From positions 68,040,029-68,104,028 of the forward strand of contig NC_134456.1 in assembly GCF_047948215.1 (NCBI RefSeq): a stretch of DNA of 64,000 nucleotides. Direction: 5' to 3'. The notes beneath the pieces are model-generated. The model worked only from the letters and a program-made list of their open reading frames with translations, was not told the origin of the DNA and ran no database searches. Source of the DNA: Lycorma delicatula. Lineage: Eukaryota > Arthropoda > Insecta > Hemiptera > Fulgoridae. Positions 60,701-64,000 of the stretch are shown here, piece after piece. Made by a program: the position numbers and the translations under genes. Position 1 is the stretch's first letter; each line of letters opens with the position of its first letter.

Positions 60701-60790
60701 TGGTGAGTTGAAGTGGAAGTGCATCAACCATATCTATATTTCATTTTGTTCAATTTTAATTATTATTTTTTTCAATATGAATCACATTTT

Positions 60791-62579
60791 ATTTTAATTT
60801 TTTCTCTTTTTTATGTATTCTTATGATTTTTGTTTATGTTGAGCTACTTGGCACTGTTCTCTGACCTAACTTTAAATGTGAAAATTAAATGTTCTGTATA
60901 GGAATGTTAGTATATGAATTTCAGTAGCTTCGATGGAAAAACCTCTCTATATGTGATTGTATGTGATCATATTTGCTGATGGTTTCTTTAATACGTAACC
61001 GATTGTAAATATTATTTTTAAACAAAAAAAAAACTAAAGTTACAGTTTCAATGGGAAAATGTTTTTAAAAATCATAAAAAGAATCATCATCTTTCAAAAA
61101 ATATGTTAAAAAAATTTAAAAATACCTCAGTCCATCTTAAACTTCACATTTTGTTTCATGTCATGTCTCGTAAACCAGTTGTCATTATCATCATCAGGGG
61201 TAAATAATATGTATAAAATTCATTAATTTTTATTCCTCGATGAAATACATTTCAATTAAAGGTTATTTTTTATTATGTTATTAACATATTGCACTAATTT
61301 AACCGAATAATTCGAATAGACTTATTTTGTTTTATTTATATGAATTATAAATGAACTTAAAAAGATGAAATGAGAGATTAGTCTATGCGTTAATTTTTTC
61401 TATTTATTAATAATTATTCTACGTATTAATAATAAATAGGATTTCAACGATTAACAAGTCATTTTTGTTGTGATCTTTATTAAAGCAGTTTACCGATACA
61501 GCTACATTACACTGATAAGTGGTAATGAATTTAATTGCTGATGCGACTATAAATAATAGTATTAAAAATAAAATAATTCGGATATTTTGTTGAAATGACG
61601 TGCAAGAGTTTTTAAATTTCATGTTATTTAGTATCATTTTTATACAGTTTTTCTACATTTTTTAGTTAAGTTATTTATTATTTTACGTCAGATTTTGTTA
61701 TATTTTCCTTTATTTAATTAATTTAATTAAAATAATTTCAGAAAAATAGTCATGAAGTATAAAATTTCAATAATTTTTTATTTGTTAATAATAATTTCTG
61801 GGATTCATGTAATTTTATATAATAAAACATTGTTTTATTATTAAACATTGGGAGTTTTAAACTAGTAAAATCTTTTGACTGTACACCATTATTTTATTTA
61901 ATTAAAAAAAAAATAATTGTAAATTCATTTAAATACAATTTATTATTCATATGTATTAAATTACATTTACATTACGAAAAATACCCCTTAGGTATCTTTT
62001 GTAAATATTTTGTTCTATTGACTTACGTGTTTCTGTCATTTTATTATTTTATTCGTGGTGATTTAGTTACATGATTTAACAAATAAAGGACGAGCGTGAT
62101 TGTTGTTGTTATCGTTATTATTACTTTAATTCCTATAGATCCCTATTTTATGGTTATTTTTCAATTTTAATGGAGTATTACTATTCAGTAATAAATATAA
62201 TTTTCATTTTTAAGTCAATGTTTTCTAAATCTGAAAAATATCCGTTTTCATTGGTCATTTATTATTATTTGTCTATATAAATAAAAATAAAGACGATTGA
62301 AACGTAAAACACGGAGCAAATTTTAAAATAGTGTAAACATTTTCAGTAACAATACGGATGTCCCACGTCAGGGATAAGAGGTTAGATGGAGAGTGATCTG
62401 TTTCCCGTTGCTTTTTAACTTTTTCAAATATCCTACCATTTTCTAACAACTAATTACTTAACTTTTTCTAATACTATTACTATAATCGTCCCCGTTTCTA
62501 CGTAATTACAGAAAATTCTTAAATGTAATAACCGTCATCATTCTGTTTACATTATAGTAAACAGACATCAGTCCTTTTG
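60791..62579. other. AT-rich stretch, nothing recognised
   Basis: Includes the presumed but indistinct 3' region of the second Jockey copy (to about 61000). No other feature recognised. Confidence 0.5.
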
Positions 62580-63450
62580 TATGCGGCCCCTGCATGGAAA
62601 AGAGCAGTGACGGTTCAGAAGTACAGGAGGAAGGAAGCTGGAGGCCACTCATAGGAGGCTGCTTCTGCGGGTGACATGTGCCTACAGGAAGGTCTCCTAC
62701 GACGCGATCTGCGTCATTGCGGGAACGCCGTCAATAGACTTATTGGTTGAGGAACGATGCTTGCGGTTTGAAGGTGTAAACAAAGAGAATGCAAGGACGC
62801 AGATCATGGCCATCTGGCAGCAACGGCGGGAGGCGAACCAGGTAGGACGGTGGACTATGCGTCTGACTCCGGACGTAAGTGCTTGGGTGGGACGTAAGCA
62901 TGGTGAAGTTGGATACTGCTTCACTCAACTTCTTTCGGGCCGTGGGAACTTTGATAGCTATCTGCATCGCTTCAAGAGGAGGAGAACGGCGAGTTGCAGG
63001 TACTGTGCGACAGCTGACACAGCCGAACACACCTGGTTCGACTGTGTCAGGTGGGAGAACGAGAGACGTCAGATTCCGCTGGCCGTAACACCAGATAACG
63101 TCGTCAGACACATGCTCCAGAGTGAGAATGGGTGGGTCGGAGCTCCCCGATGATAGCATGGGGGACCCTCGAGGTGTGCATGGGGGGACGCGTAACTGTG
63201 AAGGGCAAACGAAATGTGTGTCTTGATCAGGTACAATAGGGACTGGAAGGGTGCTTTCCTGCGGAGAAAAAATTTTGATCACCAGAAGAGGTGATTAGTA
63301 TGTTTCGAGGAGGCACGGGAGACCCCGATGGGATGTCCAAGTTCGGACGAGCTAGGGAGGGCAGACTGTGCTGCCATGAAACCCTGAGGCGACTGGTGTT
63401 AAGCTTTTTAGCGTGGGCTGGTCGTCTTGGGGGAGTTTAAAGATTAAAAA
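62580..63450 (+). mobile_element. 5'-truncated R1-clade LINE, C-terminal coding and 3' end
   Basis: Begins abruptly at about 62576 with 'LLYAAPAWKRAVTVQKYRRK', continues through the R1 C-terminal domain, and has a GC-rich 3' region ('ggagaccccgatgggatgtc', 'gcgtgggctggtcgtcttgg') ending in 'aagattaaaaaaaaac' at about 63455. Codons and motifs are well preserved compared with the other LINE relics here, suggesting it is one of the youngest insertions. A TSD was not obvious. Confidence 0.85.
62671..63153 (+). pseudogene. R1-type ORF2 C-terminal domain with Cys/His knuckle
   Basis: 160 open codons: 'TCAYRKVSYDAICVIAGTPSIDLLVEERCLRFEGVNK', 'WQQRREANQVGRWTMRLTPDVSAWVGRKHGEVGYCFTQLLSGRGNFDSYLHRF', then 'CRYCATADTAEHTWFDC', a C-x2-C-x7-H-x4-C knuckle. 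These are standard R1-clade signatures (IDLL..ER, GRWT..LIPD...W..R.HGE..Y..TQ.LSGHG.F..YLH). Intact R1-type elements use this region with the RT for target-primed reverse transcription. RT and endonuclease are missing through 5' truncation. The frame starts at 62671 only because of a shift near 62650; coding clearly extends upstream in another frame. Confidence 0.9.
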
Positions 63451-63467
63451 AAAACTTTTATTAGTTG

Positions 63468-63787
63468 CTTTACCTAGCCCACTGAGCTGGTCTAGTGAGT
63501 GGTTAACTCGTCATCATAAATTAGCTGATTTCGAAGTTGAGAATTCTAATGTTCAAATCCTAGTAAAAGCAGTTACATTTACACGGATTTGAATACTAGG
63601 TAGTGGACACTAATGTTCATTGGTGGTTGGGTTTCAGTTAACCACACATCTCAGGAATGGTTGATCTGAGACTGTACAAGACTACACTTCATTTACATTC
63701 ACGCATATCATCCTCATTCTTCCTTTGAAGTAATACCTTAGAGTAGTTCCGGAAGCTAGACAGAAAAATAGAGAGGTACTTTACCTA
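63468..63787 (+). mobile_element. Complete SINE family 1, diverged, with 9-bp TSD
   Basis: Body 63477-63778, starting 'gcccactgagctggtctagt'. The A box carries a small insertion ('gtgagtggttaactcg'), the central palindrome is degraded ('aaattagctgatttcg'), and the B-box-like part reads 'gttcaaatccta'. Body and tail follow as in the 54.6-kb copy, ending 'agttccggaagctagacaga'. 'ctttaccta' flanks it (63468-63476, 63779-63787). It sits just downstream of the R1 3' end. Confidence 0.85.
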
Positions 63788-64000
63788 TATCATATGTATA
63801 AAAACAACAGTGGTAGTCCCAGTTTTGAAAGGGGCTAAAGCAACAAATTTACGTACTTACTGTGAATTACATAAAACATGTAATTATTAAATAAAAATTG
63901 AAATAAATTCAATAACTTGCCTCTGTATCAACATCTAATTATGTTTTTCTTGAAGTCGATTTAAATTTATTGTAGAATTCCAGTAATTAATTTGTTATAC
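63788..64000. other. AT-rich end of window
   Basis: No feature recognised. Confidence 0.5.

Larger units (their letters stand above)
57950..60790 (+). mobile_element. Second Jockey-clade LINE copy, 5'-truncated, RT core missing, with two nested insertions
   Basis: In order: ORF1 PRE_C2HC and knuckles (57962-58500), endonuclease (58771-59500), endonuclease-RT linker ('FTSIFQKAAGRTTPEIGHV', to about 59570), then directly the RT thumb/C-terminal region (60128-60700). The RT palm is absent. A 94-bp insertion with 11-bp TSDs splits the endonuclease (59006-59099), and a 525-bp chimeric SINE insertion with 14-bp TSDs (59589-60113) lies at the linker/RT junction. The 5' end starts inside ORF1. The 3' end is indistinct in AT-rich sequence near 60790. 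It is the same family as the copy at 1787-5325 but deleted at different points. Confidence 0.83.

Noticed and set aside
62740..63282. 180-codon minus-strand frame
   Set aside because: Antisense shadow of the well-supported R1 C-terminal coding on the plus strand.

Overview
The window is AT-rich animal DNA, almost certainly from an insect. A hemipteran is my best guess from the mix of relics: Jockey, R1, I and R4/Dong-like LINEs, a mariner, tRNA-derived SINEs and many (AT)n and (TAA)n tracts. That guess is an inference. No prokaryotic features, rRNA genes, functional tRNA genes or CRISPR arrays were seen, and no complete host gene lies within the window.

Layout. At 1.8-5.3 kb an internally deleted Jockey-type LINE (+) carries a nested, internally deleted R1-like LINE (-) flanked by a 13-bp target-site duplication (TSD). 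At 5.6-9.7 kb a decayed R4/Dong-like LINE (-) has (TAA)n-type tracts at both ends and a truncated SINE inside. At 9.75-10.5 kb there is a CR1/Jockey-group RT tail and a SINE fragment. From 10.5 to 22.4 kb the sequence is mostly non-coding, with microsatellites and old diverged repeats. A complete but dead mariner occupies 22.4-23.8 kb, and an ORF1-only LINE insertion lies at 25.5-26.5 kb.

The only credible host gene signal is on the + strand. A CpG-rich promoter-like block (28.26-28.73 kb) with a TATA-like box precedes a signal-peptide exon (28735-28798). A phase-compatible second exon follows 8.5 kb downstream (37310-37406). The rest of the window may be intron of this gene, or intergenic if the gene ends at exon 2.

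Further right are SINE heads at 33.4 and 37.9 kb, a dispersed repeat at 42.3-42.9 kb, and a diverged SINE at 46.1 kb. An I/R1-group LINE relic with an RNase H domain lies at 47.4-49.6 kb, a 733-bp long-arm foldback at 52.7-53.4 kb, and a complete SINE at 54.6-54.9 kb. A second Jockey copy (57.9-60.8 kb) holds two nested insertions, one of them a SINE/LINE/SINE chimera. An R1 C-terminus and another complete SINE close the window.

The strongest themes are these. (1) Several LINE copies keep both ends but lack the catalytic RT core. (2) The chimeric retro-insertion at 59589-60113 has matching 14-bp target duplications. (3) A long hairpin could be a source of double-stranded RNA. (4) There is an unidentified secreted or receptor-type gene start.
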